Made by a program: the position numbers and the translations under genes | The notes under the pieces: model-generated | The model's input: the letters and a program-made list of their open reading frames with translations, nothing else | What the model was told of the DNA's origin: nothing | Databases searched by the model: none | Part shown: positions 52,788 through 62,500 of the stretch, piece by piece | Numbering within the stretch: position 1 is the first letter of the stretch | How the letters are laid out: every line of letters starts with the position of its first letter | Source: Robertmurraya korlensis | GTDB taxonomy: Bacteria > Bacillota > Bacilli > Bacillales > Cytobacillaceae | Reading direction: 5' to 3' | Assembly: GCF_023715225.1 (NCBI RefSeq) | Contig: NZ_JAMBNS010000011.1 | Span: 1-64,000 of the forward strand | Length of the DNA stretch: 64,000 nucleotides

Positions 52788-54197
52788 ATGATAATTCTCA
52801 TCTTTTATCTATTGTACGTTACCATATTCGCCGTTGTTATTTTTAAAGTTAATTATCCACAGGTTAGTAACACCTATAAACAAGAGCATAAAGTCGAAAG
52901 ATTCTATGGAAATGAGATATCCCAGGATCGTGTCATTCTACTGGAAGAAAAAACGTATTCAGGGGTAGCCCGTGTAAATTTAATGGAAAATGCACAGGAG
53001 TCTATTGATATTGCCTACTATGCGATTCATAAAGGATATATTACCGATTTGATCTTCGGAATGATTTTGGATGCGGCTGATCGTGGCGTAAAGGTAAGGA
53101 TTCTGTTAGATGGAATTTTCCATGGTCTTAGATTTGGTCTAAAAGATCTCCAATATGCCTTAGTCAATCATCCAAATATCGAAGTTAAATTTTACGAACC
53201 CTTTAATCCACTCTTGCCTTGGACGTGGAATAATCGACTTCATGATAAAATCCTTGTTATTGACAATAAATATGCATTGACTGGCGGCAGAAATATCGGG
53301 AATCGTTATTTTATTGAAGAAGGGGAAAAAAACCCAACGAATGACCGAGATGTTTTGATTATTAATACAAAACCTGAGACAAAGGAAGATAGTGTTCTGA
53401 ATCAAATGGAAGGCTACTTTAATGAAGTATGGAATCATTCCATCGTAAAGTCCCCTATTCATAAGCTATCACCAAACCAACAGAAGAAAGCAAAAGAAGC
53501 CACTCATCAACTAAAACAGAAACTGGAGAATTTGAGGAAAACGGATAAAAAATTATTCAATACTTATTATGATTGGGTGAATATATCTCTTCCTACTAAA
53601 AAAGTCACCTTTATTCACAACCCTATACAAAGATTTAATAAAGAACCTTGGGCATGGTATGATTTAACGAATCTCATGAAGAATTCGAAACAGTCCTTAG
53701 TCATCCAAAGTCCGTATATTATTCCAACAAAACCTATGCTCCCTTATATGGATTCGTTACAAGTACCACCGGAAAAGACAACATATTTAACGAATTCAAA
53801 AGCATCCACAGCCAACGTGATGGCCTATTCAGGACATATTAAACATGTCAACGGAATGGTAAAAAAGGGTGTGAATGTATTGGAATATCAAGGACCTGAC
53901 TCCATACATGCCAAAACATTTATCTTTGATGATCGATTGAGTGCCATTGGAGCATTCAATGTGGATGCCAGATCGGCGTATTTAAATACCGAGTCCATGG
54001 TCGTCATTGATAGCATCGAATTCACTGAACATCTCGAAAAAGAAATGGACCAATACTTTAAAAAGAGCTTAAAAGTAGCAAAGGATGAATCGTATATAGA
54101 AGACCCCAACTTAAAACCAGGTAAAGTAAGTTGGGTTAAATCATTCACGATAAAAGGACTATCCTATATCACGGGTTTATTTCAGCATTTACTATAA
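52788..54197 (+). CDS. Phospholipase D-family protein (cardiolipin synthase-like)
   Basis: About 469 residues. N-terminal membrane helix (MIILIFYLLYVTIFAVVIF), then two PLD half-sites. The first HKD is LHDKILVIDNKYALTGGRN and the second IHAKTFIFDDRLSAIGAFN (HxK with downstream Asp). It would transfer or hydrolyse phosphatidyl groups at the membrane. Start: ATG 52788 has AGGAG 7 nt upstream. However AAAGGAGG lies 8 nt before an in-frame ATA at 52764 that would add KKVRSAV-type positive charges before the helix. A GTG at 52728 has no SD. Confidence 0.85.
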   Translation: MIILIFYLLYVTIFAVVIFKVNYPQVSNTYKQEHKVERFYGNEISQDRVILLEEKTYSGVARVNLMENAQESIDIAYYAIHKGYITDLIFGMILDAADRGVKVRILLDGIFHGLRFGLKDLQYALVNHPNIEVKFYEPFNPLLPWTWNNRLHDKILVIDNKYALTGGRNIGNRYFIEEGEKNPTNDRDVLIINTKPETKEDSVLNQMEGYFNEVWNHSIVKSPIHKLSPNQQKKAKEATHQLKQKLENLRKTDKKLFNTYYDWVNISLPTKKVTFIHNPIQRFNKEPWAWYDLTNLMKNSKQSLVIQSPYIIPTKPMLPYMDSLQVPPEKTTYLTNSKASTANVMAYSGHIKHVNGMVKKGVNVLEYQGPDSIHAKTFIFDDRLSAIGAFNVDARSAYLNTESMVVIDSIEFTEHLEKEMDQYFKKSLKVAKDESYIEDPNLKPGKVSWVKSFTIKGLSYITGLFQHLL

Positions 54198-54233
54198 GAC
54201 TCCGCTACAACCCTAACAATGACAAGTTCCCAA

Positions 54234-54272
54234 CAAAAAAAGCTGACTTTCTACTTAAGAATGTCAGCTTTA
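54234..54272. terminator. Bidirectional hairpin terminator
   Basis: AAAGCTGAC (54238-54246) pairs with GTCAGCTTT (54263-54271). The better T-run is on the minus strand. Confidence 0.6.
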
Positions 54273-54331
54273 AGTTTCAACATGAAACAAACTTTCTTTT
54301 GCTGAAGAACAAAAAACAGGCTAAAAAGTAA

Positions 54332-54650
54332 CGGGTTCTGTTACCTGTCACCAAAATCCAACATAACCATCCATTTGTAAGTGAAATTGGATGGTCATTA
54401 TTATTGATTCTTTTGACTTAGGCTCTGCAATGATTCATTGATGATTTTGTATAGGTAAGAGAATGAATAGGCGGAGAATTTCCGGCTAATGTATATAGAG
54501 GACGCTTAAGAAGCAGAAATAAGGGGAGGAATTCCGGTTAACTGCTCTAAATAAGCCAAAATTCAAAGATTTGGATCACATAAGCGGAAAAACTCCGCTT
54601 ATTCTTAAGGAAATAGGGGTATTTCCCAATTTAAACGGAATTTTTCCGGT
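54332..54650. repeat. Four-module palindrome element, copy 2 (inverted partner of 62 kb copy)
   Basis: The block begins GGTTCTGTTACCTGTCACC and includes an ATCCAATTTCAC/GTGAAATTGGAT-type region and four CGGA...TCCG modules centred at about 54478, 54531, 54591 and 54642 (53, 60, 51). From 54410 on it is about 90 percent identical by eye to the reverse complement of 62033-62275. No gene is seen in 54.27-54.80 kb. Confidence 0.85.
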
Positions 54651-54822
54651 TATTTTTCAAACAATGACAATATTTAATGATAAATACTTAATAAAATTAC
54701 CATAAGTTAATTTAAATACCCAAATAGTGTAATGAAAAACAAGCCCAACAAATAAGAAAAGAGACTGCCTCTGAGCAGCCAGATTAATTGCATTTATGAA
54801 TAGTTGCCTCCACTTGGATCAC

Positions 54823-57162
54823 TCAAACTCTTACTTGAATGAAACCCTCACGCAACACATTTCGTAAAAACGGGCTCGGTTCGCCTATGCTGTAAAGCTG
54901 CAAATAATGCATCGCTCTTGTGCATGCTGTGTAGAAAACTCGTCGAAGGCTCTCATCATCGTATACATGCTCTGATGCATCATAAATGATAACGGCCTCA
55001 AATTCGATTCCCTTGGACAAATACGACGGTACGACAACAACTCCTTGCTCATATTCAAGCGAGCTGCTCTTTAAGAGTTTAATATCATTGATGCTGGACA
55101 GGGATTCATAGGCGCTTTTACTTTCCTCAGCAGATTTGCATATGATTGCAATACTATTAAACCCTAGTTTTTGCAACTCTGTAACTTTGGAAGCAATACA
55201 GCTGTGAAGTTCTGCGTGATCGGCCAATTGTTTCAGAACTGGTCGTTCCCCGTCTCGTTCAAACGGAATTATTCTTTCACCATTAGGGACGAGTCTTCGT
55301 GTAAATTCGATGATGGGTTTAGTGGATCGGTAGCTTCTGGCTATATTAATTATTTCCGTTTCTTCCGGTCCGTACAGGCTAGTAAGAGTGTTGAAATTAA
55401 CCATTTCACTAGCATGGGCGAAAATCGCCTGGTTAAAGTCGCCAAGCACGGTCATCCTTGCCGCAGGAAACAAGCGTCTCAAAAACTCAAATTGAAATGG
55501 GGAATAATCCTGCGCTTCATCGATAACGAGATGTTTAATTGAACTGTTGATGTGAAAGCCTTGAATCAGCTCTTTCAAAAGTAAAAATGGCGTAGCATCC
55601 TCATAATAAAGTTTATTTTCCTCTAGCATTTCTAGCGTTGATTGACAGATAGCCGCCCACCCCGCTGGTTCCCCTTCAATCCAATCATGGATCTGCAGCG
55701 GATCAGCAAAAAGCTGTTTGTACATCCCCATGAAGTCTAGGAATCGAAACGCTCGAACTCGTTTTCGTAACGGCTTCAATTTCTGGTGAACCATCAATCG
55801 AGCAAGTGCTTCCTGCTCCATCTCATAATCGGCAATCTCTTCTCTTTTAAAGCCTCGTTTTTCCGCTAAGTAGCGATGTGCCTTATGGTACTCTTCATTG
55901 CTTAGCAGCTCCATTTCCTCCTGAACCCATGGCTTTGTACACTCTTCCTTTTGGAGCTCACTTATTTTCTTCATGAGCCAATCCCTCAACCTTTCGAGTC
56001 TGTTATGGAAGCGAAGGGAGGTGTCATGACTGTAAAACCTTTCTGCTATTTGTTGGGCAGTAACGATTGGTTTCCCTCTGAAGGTAATGTCCTTAAATAG
56101 CATTCCTGAAACTTCAAGTGACTGTCTATATAATTGGATCACCTCAAAAAATTGGGTTGATGCCTTGAACTGGATACTCGCAACCCTGGACCTGTACGAA
56201 GGAGTATTCACCGCTGTTAAAACATATTCCAATTGCTCAAATGGATTTTCAACATAAAACTCTTTACTCAGACGATGATCTAAATATTCTTGGAAGGTGA
56301 CCTGCTGCATATTCTCTTCACCAAGCTCCGGCAGCACATTCGACACATAACTATTAAACATGGAATTAGGCGAAAAAAGAATGATTTGATCCGCATTTAG
56401 ACGATCTCGATATTTGTAGAGCAAATAAGCAATTCGTTGCATGGCCGCTGATGTCTTCCCACTCCCTGCTGCACCGTGAACAATAAGCAGCCTCCCTTTG
56501 TCATGACGGATGATCCGGTTTTGCTCCTGTTGTATGGTCGCTACGATATTGTGCATCTGCTTGTCGGTACCTTTACCGAGAACCTGCTGTAGAATCTCGT
56601 CTCCAATGGTGAGACTTGTATCAAACATAGATTGAAGAGCGCCACCGCGGATAAGATATTGCCACTTTTTCTCCAATATGCCTTGAATGGTGCCTCCAGG
56701 TGTTACATACTGAGCCGAACCGGGCTGATAATCGTAGTACACACTCGAAACAGGAGCCCTCCAGTCATAGATCAGGAAATCTTCTCCGCTAGCATCACTA
56801 AGCGAGGAAATCCCAATATAAATTTGATCCTGAGTGGAATTCCCTTCTTCGATAAAATCAATCCGACCAAAATAGGGAACCTCCTGCATTCGACGCAGCG
56901 TGGATAAACGCTTGGATGCATGTCTATGCGTACTTTGGCTAACGGATAGAGCTTGAGCCTCTTGCCGCAAACCGATAATGGTCTCAAGATAATCATCAAA
57001 GGTATCTGTACTCACCTTGACTTCATCCCAAAAGTGCCGGCGGATCTGAACCACTTCATTCTTACTCCTCGCGGCCTCTTCTTCCACTCTGTTAATTTCC
57101 TCTGTAATTCTCTCCATCACACGATCTACTCGTACTTGCTCCTGCTGAAGTTCCCAATTCAT
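54823..57162 (-). CDS. helD: HelD-type UvrD-like ATPase, RNA polymerase recycling factor
   Basis: 779 residues. A coiled-coil N-terminal arm (residues 1-90, Glu/Arg-rich) precedes superfamily 1 helicase-like motifs split by the HelD-specific insertion: Walker A VHGAAGSGKTSAAMQRI (~230), Walker B IKHLVIDEAQDYSPFQFEFL, motif III LGDFNQAIF, motif IV/V ARSYRSTKPI and late TACTRAMHYL. HelD frees stalled RNA polymerase from DNA. AAGGAG SD. A weak hairpin with T-rich tail lies at about 54755-54785. Monocistronic. Confidence 0.93.
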   Translation of the reverse strand: MNWELQQEQVRVDRVMERITEEINRVEEEAARSKNEVVQIRRHFWDEVKVSTDTFDDYLETIIGLRQEAQALSVSQSTHRHASKRLSTLRRMQEVPYFGRIDFIEEGNSTQDQIYIGISSLSDASGEDFLIYDWRAPVSSVYYDYQPGSAQYVTPGGTIQGILEKKWQYLIRGGALQSMFDTSLTIGDEILQQVLGKGTDKQMHNIVATIQQEQNRIIRHDKGRLLIVHGAAGSGKTSAAMQRIAYLLYKYRDRLNADQIILFSPNSMFNSYVSNVLPELGEENMQQVTFQEYLDHRLSKEFYVENPFEQLEYVLTAVNTPSYRSRVASIQFKASTQFFEVIQLYRQSLEVSGMLFKDITFRGKPIVTAQQIAERFYSHDTSLRFHNRLERLRDWLMKKISELQKEECTKPWVQEEMELLSNEEYHKAHRYLAEKRGFKREEIADYEMEQEALARLMVHQKLKPLRKRVRAFRFLDFMGMYKQLFADPLQIHDWIEGEPAGWAAICQSTLEMLEENKLYYEDATPFLLLKELIQGFHINSSIKHLVIDEAQDYSPFQFEFLRRLFPAARMTVLGDFNQAIFAHASEMVNFNTLTSLYGPEETEIINIARSYRSTKPIIEFTRRLVPNGERIIPFERDGERPVLKQLADHAELHSCIASKVTELQKLGFNSIAIICKSAEESKSAYESLSSINDIKLLKSSSLEYEQGVVVVPSYLSKGIEFEAVIIYDASEHVYDDESLRRVFYTACTRAMHYLQLYSIGEPSPFLRNVLREGFIQVRV

Positions 57163-57330
57163 ACCACCACTCCTTAAAAAATTTAATAAAAGAGTTGACT
57201 ACGCATCGATTTCATCGTATAATTAAGATAGGGATAATATACTAAATTTTAATTTAACGATGTGTATCTATATAAATTTATCACAGAATTACATTTTTTT
57301 CAACGCTTTTTGAATACTATATTCAATAAT

Positions 57331-57376
57331 AAAAAGAGTCGTATTTAACGTTTTCTACGTAAATACGACTCTTTTT
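57331..57376. terminator. Bidirectional terminator, 17-bp perfect stem
   Basis: AAAAAGAGTCGTATTTA (57331-57347) pairs with 57360-57376. It ends the glycerophosphodiesterase transcript and isolates helD. Confidence 0.9.
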
Positions 57377-57400
57377 ATTTTTTATCCAACATCAAGAATA

Positions 57401-58231
57401 TTAGTTTCTAGGATCTACATAATCCGGATAATCCGTAATGATGGCATCAACCTTCATTTTGAATAGAAAATCTGCTGCTTCTTGACTACGTACTGTCCAT
57501 GATCCAATTTTCATACCAAGGGAGTGAACTTGATTTACTAATTCCTCTGTCACAATGCCATAACTTGGGTTAAACCAATCCGCATAGGTTGAAAACTCTT
57601 GTAGCGCTTCCGGTGTTGTATGGGCACGGCTAGAAGTCAATACACCAATTGGCACTTGCGGAAGAAGCTCGTTCGTCTTCTTCATTGATTCAAAGTTAAA
57701 CGATTGAATAATGATTTTTTCATTTTGTGGTTTATCAAGATTACGTTCTTTTAATGCTTCTGCCACTTGTTTTTCAATCCCAGGGTAAAGCTCTGGAGCC
57801 TTTAATTCTATTAATATTCCAACCTTCCCACGGTAACGATCAAGAATCTCATCAAATGTCGGAATGGGTTCCCCTACATATTGTTCCCCTTTCCAGCTGC
57901 CCGCATCCAAACTTCTAAGCTGTTCTAACGTTAAATCCCCTACTTTTCCCGTTCCATCTGTTGTACGATCCACTGTTGTATCATGAATCAAGACTAATTC
58001 ACCATCTTTACTTCTTTGAACATCGATTTCAATATAATCAGCTTTCATATCAACCGCTAGATCAAAAGCAGCAACCGTATTTTCAGGTGCATAAGCTGTT
58101 GCACCACGGTGCGCTACATTATCCACTTGTTTTCTTTCACCTACTGTTGGCTCTTCTGCAAACGCCTGACTGATCGGGCTGAATAACAGTGTAAAAGCTA
58201 CCCCTGTACCTATTAATAATTTGTTTCTCAT
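57401..58231 (-). CDS. Secreted glycerophosphodiester phosphodiesterase (GlpQ-like)
   Basis: About 276 residues. Signal peptide (LLIGTGVAFTLLFSPISQAFA) and GDPD domain with all catalytic elements: VAHRGATAYAPENT, ADYIEIDVQRSKDGELVLIHD (Glu, Asp, His), then ILIELKAPE. It hydrolyses glycerophosphodiesters to glycerol-3-phosphate and an alcohol, and may act on teichoic acid. ATG at 58231 (AGGGG at 9 nt) is preferred over 58240, where the SD would abut the start. Confidence 0.9.
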   Translation of the reverse strand: MRNKLLIGTGVAFTLLFSPISQAFAEEPTVGERKQVDNVAHRGATAYAPENTVAAFDLAVDMKADYIEIDVQRSKDGELVLIHDTTVDRTTDGTGKVGDLTLEQLRSLDAGSWKGEQYVGEPIPTFDEILDRYRGKVGILIELKAPELYPGIEKQVAEALKERNLDKPQNEKIIIQSFNFESMKKTNELLPQVPIGVLTSSRAHTTPEALQEFSTYADWFNPSYGIVTEELVNQVHSLGMKIGSWTVRSQEAADFLFKMKVDAIITDYPDYVDPRN

Positions 58232-58525
58232 GTGCTCCATCCCCTATCTAAAATTGAATTCCACTATATTCTAGAAAAGAGATGTTGAACTAGTATGTAG
58301 ATATATTTATAGCTTTATAAAGAATACGTTAACAAAATTCGATCCTTTTTCTTACGTTTTTTTACAAATTTACTAATGGATAATAGAATAGAAATACGTT
58401 AATCATTCATTTTACCTAGAAATTCAAATAGAAACCGCTCCATTGAGTGAGGCTTCTTCGCTTTAGCTTCCCTATTGAGTAAAATGATAACGAAGAATAT
58501 ATCATAAGTTAAAAGGAGTTTATTC

Positions 58526-58614
58526 ATGAACAAAAAAATAAGACATTTCAAATGGTCCTATTAGGGATACTTTCTGCCATCATCATTATTCAAACGACTA
58601 TCCCATTTTTATGA
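58526..58614 (+). pseudogene. 5' remnant of a membrane protein gene, possibly an ECF transporter S component
   Basis: AAAGGAG and ATG at 58526 begin MNKKIRHF, then a stop. Shifting frame at the A7 tract gives KTFQMVLLGILSAIIIIQ and a stop at 58612-58614. Basic start plus first helix resembles the N-terminus of ECF S-component proteins. The remainder is missing. The rest of the 58.24-58.64 kb gap shows no gene. Confidence 0.5.
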
Positions 58615-58644
58615 GACAGCAAGTAAGAACGTAAGAGAATATTA

Positions 58645-59265
58645 TTAGTAGGCGATACCTACACGTGATTTTATATAATTGTTACTTTCAATCTGCTTAT
58701 ATGTAAATTCTGCTGTATCCGATACATTTATTTTAACTCCATCTACTGGCAAAAAATCACGTTCCACACGGTATTCACCTAATCTTTCTCCATCTGGTAA
58801 ATACGTTGGACATACAATGGTCCATTCAAGTGTTGATTGTTTAAGCAGATCATACACCTTATGATGTTCTTTCGCTGCACGGGTTGACTTCCGCTTTGAT
58901 TCACTTGATTGATAACGCAGAGAATTTGGCGTGGTTCTACTTTGCAGAATACCCGCAGTTCCTATTGTTATTATTCGTTTCATACCTTCATTTTCCATCG
59001 CTTCGATAATAAGTGGCATACTTTCTGATAGAGTGGTTGTGCCATCAGTATTCAGCGCACTAATAACTACATCAATCCCATGCATTGCACATACTAAATC
59101 ATCTTTATTTAAAACATTCCCTTGAATAATGGTTAAATTTTCATTATTTATTTGAAACTTCTCTGGAGTGCGAACTAATATAGTAACATGATGTCTGTCA
59201 TGAAGGGCATAAGTCACTATTTGACTTCCAACTCGTCCAGTTGCACCTAAAATTAAAATATTCAA
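58645..59265 (-). CDS. NAD(P)-binding (NmrA-like/SDR-atypical) protein
   Basis: 206 residues. N-terminal Rossmann motif MNILILGATGRVGSQIV, then VRTPEKF, GIDVVISALNTDG and TIGTAG. No classical YxxxK is visible in place, as in the NmrA/YwnB-like atypical SDR group, many of which sense NADP redox state or reduce flavins. Last residues match the group (GVKINVSDTAEFTYKQIES). Single gene. The surrounding spacer 59.27-59.58 kb holds no gene. Confidence 0.85.
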   Translation of the reverse strand: MNILILGATGRVGSQIVTYALHDRHHVTILVRTPEKFQINNENLTIIQGNVLNKDDLVCAMHGIDVVISALNTDGTTTLSESMPLIIEAMENEGMKRIITIGTAGILQSRTTPNSLRYQSSESKRKSTRAAKEHHKVYDLLKQSTLEWTIVCPTYLPDGERLGEYRVERDFLPVDGVKINVSDTAEFTYKQIESNNYIKSRVGIAY

Positions 59266-59588
59266 AAGTAAAATCCTCCTTTTTACGAATACAAATATTA
59301 CACTACACTACAAATGCTATTATTTCGTCTATTTTAACTTAGGCAAGATTACTTTAAGTATATAAATTCAAACTACTTAAATTTTGAATAGCGAACTAAT
59401 TTTCTTTAATAATGTCGCACAACTAAACTGCTTCTTTTCTAAAAAATCCAACAAACAAGTGGCATCAATCATTCTTGTGGACGCCCCCCTTACAAAAATA
59501 CCAAAACAATTTGAATGACAAACTAATAAGAATCTCTAAAATTCAAATGCAACGGTCATTCCTATTCCTCCGTAAACTACTTTTTCCC

Positions 59589-60254
59589 TTAATCATTACG
59601 TAAATCATTCGTATATACTTCTACATCATAATAACCTTTTAACCAAAAGACATCTTCTTTGTCTATATACGTGTAAGTCATATACGGTTTCTCAATACTC
59701 GGGTCCTCAAATACTTTCGCACGTATTTTAATAAATTCTCCTAGCCCATTAAAGAATAACTCTTTCTGTGGATTAATTAACTTATCCCCTCTGATATACA
59801 CATACTCCCATATGTCTCTATCTTTTTCTTCTTTATAAAGTATATTTTCCATTGTTTGCTGGTTACTCGATCTTCTACCTACCACCGATACCGAATCAAA
59901 ATACACCTTTTCTTTCCCATTCTCTATCCGCTCAGCCACTGACCCATCTTTATTCCATTCCTTTATAATTTCTTCTGCCCGATCATTATAATAAGGTACC
60001 AGTGTCACTTGTCTAATAATAATAAAAAGAACCAATGTGACTATCAACACATTAAATATATGAAAAATTCGTTTATTTACGGCCTTCCCCTTTTTGTCCT
60101 CTTCCTCTTTAATCTGCTTATCCAACAATTTTATGTATCGAGGCCATTTCTTTAATAAAAAAAAGAAACCTAGAAACAACAATATGACTACTAAAAAACT
60201 TTCAAACTCATACTCTCCAGTTACACTAAATAATTTACTAACTAAATCGTACAT
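59589..60254 (-). CDS. Hypothetical membrane protein
   Basis: 221 residues with two N-terminal membrane helices (FLVVILLFLGFFFLL near 20-34; FNVLIVTLVLFIIIRQVTL near 67-85) and a predicted ~130-residue extracellular domain (SVSVVGRRSSN; EYVYIRGDKLINPQ; YMTYTYIDKEDVFWL). Basic/acidic cytoplasmic loop between helices. No family recognised. Single gene on the minus strand. Confidence 0.7.
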   Translation of the reverse strand: MYDLVSKLFSVTGEYEFESFLVVILLFLGFFFLLKKWPRYIKLLDKQIKEEEDKKGKAVNKRIFHIFNVLIVTLVLFIIIRQVTLVPYYNDRAEEIIKEWNKDGSVAERIENGKEKVYFDSVSVVGRRSSNQQTMENILYKEEKDRDIWEYVYIRGDKLINPQKELFFNGLGEFIKIRAKVFEDPSIEKPYMTYTYIDKEDVFWLKGYYDVEVYTNDLRND

Positions 60255-60446
60255 ACATTCACTCCTTAGTCTATTTCAGAGAGCCATTCTCTAAGTTAAT
60301 ATATAAGTATATAACTACCCCCAAAAACATTGAAGTTACTATTGCTTCTTTCTTTGTATTTAGTATGACCCAGGTATATTAAAAGGTCCATTCACTCTAA
60401 GAAATCCTTCTTCCGTAACCCCCCCTTTGGTTCAATAAGCTCAACC

Positions 60447-60478
60447 AAAAAAAGCATTAATCCTTCTTGGATCAATGC
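60447..60478 (-). terminator. Terminator of the AraC-family gene
   Basis: GCATTGATCC and GGATTAATGC (one mismatched pair) with T7 on the minus strand. Confidence 0.75.
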
Positions 60479-60526
60479 CCCCCCTATTTTCAATTAGACT
60501 TTTCATCATCTAAACATCTTGTTTAC

Positions 60527-61429
60527 TTACACATGGTTCTCTTTCAGTCGGTTAATATCTACTCGAGGCGAAAAGCCAAACATACGGGAATACTCACGAC
60601 TAAATTGCGATTGACTTTCGTACCCCACTCTAAATGCAACATTAGCTACATCTTTCGGGTCAGCTAATAACAAGCGCCTAGCTTCTTGCAACCGCAATTG
60701 TTTTTGGAACTGAATAGGACTCATAGCTGTTACTTCTTTGAAATGTCGATGCAGAGACGACACGCTCATATTGGCGATTTCAGCGAGCTCTTCAATTCGA
60801 AAGGGTTCTTCAAAATTTTTGATAATATGGTCGATCACTTCTCTTATTCTAGCCGCATTGCTACCCTCTAGTGCTATTTGTTCAAGTGCCCCTCCATGTG
60901 GGCCTTGTAAAATCCAATAGATTATTTCTTTCTTAATTAAGGGAGCAAGGATAGGAATGTGCTTTGGATTTTCTAATAAACAAGCTAATCTTAACACCGC
61001 ATCTAACAAAGATGGTTCTACTTCGCTAACAAACATAGCTCGTTTTGGATGTTTTCTCTGATTAAACGGAATATCTGTCTCATCAATAACTTCTAACACT
61101 TGTTCCGTTGTAAATTCAAGCTTGAGAGCTAAATAGGGAGCTTCTGTTGTGGCCTTTCTTACTTGCCCTGTTACCGGCAAATCAACGGAGGCCACGATAT
61201 AATGACCCGGACCATACACATATCGTTCCTCCCCCAATAATACTTCCTTCTCCCCTTGGAGAATTATGCAAAAAGATGGCTCATTTACTCTAGAAATAGG
61301 TTCAGTAATAATGGATTCACGAATGAGGAATAAAGAGGGAATCGAGGTAGGATGGACACCATCCTGTTTGGATAATCGCTCAATAAGGGAGGAAAGCTCT
61401 AGTTTCTGTTTGTAAATTTTCTCTGACAT
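60527..61429 (-). CDS. AraC-family transcriptional regulator
   Basis: 300 residues. N-terminal AraC_N cupin-like domain (FCIILQGEKEVLLGEERYVYGPGHYIV) and C-terminal double helix-turn-helix (IEELAEIANMSVSSLHRHFK; VANVAFRVGYESQSQFSREY; FGFSPR). Members commonly activate a neighbouring oxidoreductase gene. The closest candidate is the NAD(P)-binding protein 1.3 kb downstream. Ligand unknown. GGAGAATGAATC before the ATG. Confidence 0.88.
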   Translation of the reverse strand: MSEKIYKQKLELSSLIERLSKQDGVHPTSIPSLFLIRESIITEPISRVNEPSFCIILQGEKEVLLGEERYVYGPGHYIVASVDLPVTGQVRKATTEAPYLALKLEFTTEQVLEVIDETDIPFNQRKHPKRAMFVSEVEPSLLDAVLRLACLLENPKHIPILAPLIKKEIIYWILQGPHGGALEQIALEGSNAARIREVIDHIIKNFEEPFRIEELAEIANMSVSSLHRHFKEVTAMSPIQFQKQLRLQEARRLLLADPKDVANVAFRVGYESQSQFSREYSRMFGFSPRVDINRLKENHV

Positions 61430-61621
61430 GATTCATTCTCCTTTATCTTCACCTTCAGTCATTATAACTGATATTCATTTATTAGGTAAACAGGGTTAAT
61501 AGAATTAGGCAAAAACTTGATAGGAATGTGCTAAGTGATTCCTAATTATTATGACATAATAAATTATTAACATAGGCAGCTCGAAAAAAAGACCGTTTAT
61601 CTTTATATTTGAGGTGAAAAA

Positions 61622-61900
61622 ATGATTAAACAGCAGTTAAATATTATTAAGGAAACTGGATTTGCAAGACCCGCAACCCTCTTAGTAAGTTTAGCTCATA
61701 AATATAAATCAGATATTTTTCTAGAGTACAAAGGAGAAACTATTAATCTAAAATACTCAGTCAAGTCTATCATGGATATTCTAGCATCAGGAATTAAACC
61801 TGGAAGTAAAATATATATAAAGGCTATTGGAACTGACGAAGTATGGGCCATACAATCCATAGAAGATTGCTTAATTAAAAAGGATATGATCAAAAGTTAA
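61622..61900 (+). CDS. HPr/Crh-like protein lacking the phosphorylatable His
   Basis: 92 residues aligned along all of HPr: TGFARPATLLVSLAHKYKSD matches SGIHARPATVLVQTASKYDA, then LEYKGETINLK, KSIMDILASGI and GTDE. Two changes are obvious. The Ile-His of GIHARPA is replaced by one Phe, so the PTS phosphorylation site (His15) is gone. Residues YSVK are inserted before the KSIM that carries the regulatory Ser46 equivalent. It cannot carry PTS phosphate but may still be a target of HPr kinase, like Crh. GAGGTGA SD. Not in an operon. Confidence 0.8.
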   Translation: MIKQQLNIIKETGFARPATLLVSLAHKYKSDIFLEYKGETINLKYSVKSIMDILASGIKPGSKIYIKAIGTDEVWAIQSIEDCLIKKDMIKS

Positions 61901-62030
61901 GGAGATTTTCAGCTTACCTATTCCATATTTTTTCATATAAAAAAAGGATCACCTTAGTGTAAGGCCTTCACTTAAAATGCATGATACATTCTGTTATAAA
62001 GCTGATGTTGATTTCACTGTGTTTGATAAA

Positions 62031-62466
62031 TAAACGGATAAATTCCGTTTAAATTGGGAAATACCCATATTTCCTTAAGAATAAGCGGAGTTTTTCCGCT
62101 TATGTGATCCAAATCTTTGAATTTTAGCTTATTTAGAGCAGTTAACCGGAATTCCTCCGCTTATTTCTGCTTCTTAAGCTTCCTTTATATACATTAGCCG
62201 GAATTTCTCCGTCTATTCATTCTCTTACCTATACGAAATCATCAATGAATCATTACAGAGTCAAAGTCAAAAGAAAAACATGGTTTCTTGCAGTCCCATT
62301 TGCGTGGTAACAGAACTCTCTGTAACCTTACAAATTGGACTACAGTTTTACGCCTATTTTTATCATTATTCGCGTTATATCAATAAAAAATGACCATCAA
62401 TTTCACATACAACTTGATGGTCATTTTAATATACATGTTGATTTTTTGTGACAGGGAACAGAACCC
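62031..62466. repeat. Four-module palindrome element, copy 3 (inverted relative to 54 kb copy)
   Basis: Reverse complement of the 54332-54650 element with about 120 bp of extra sequence inside. The shared parts are the four CGGA...TCCG modules, the CCTTAAGAATAAGCGG stretch and the end GTTCTGTTCCCTGTCAC. The 61.90-62.50 kb spacer contains no gene. Confidence 0.85.
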
Positions 62467-62500
62467 CATTTAACCGTAGCGATCCTTTTATAGCAATATC

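Noticed and set aside
54332-54650. Insertion sequence or MITE with terminal inverted repeats
   Set aside because: No target-site duplication or clear terminal repeats could be defined, and no transposase is present. Kept as a repeat element only.
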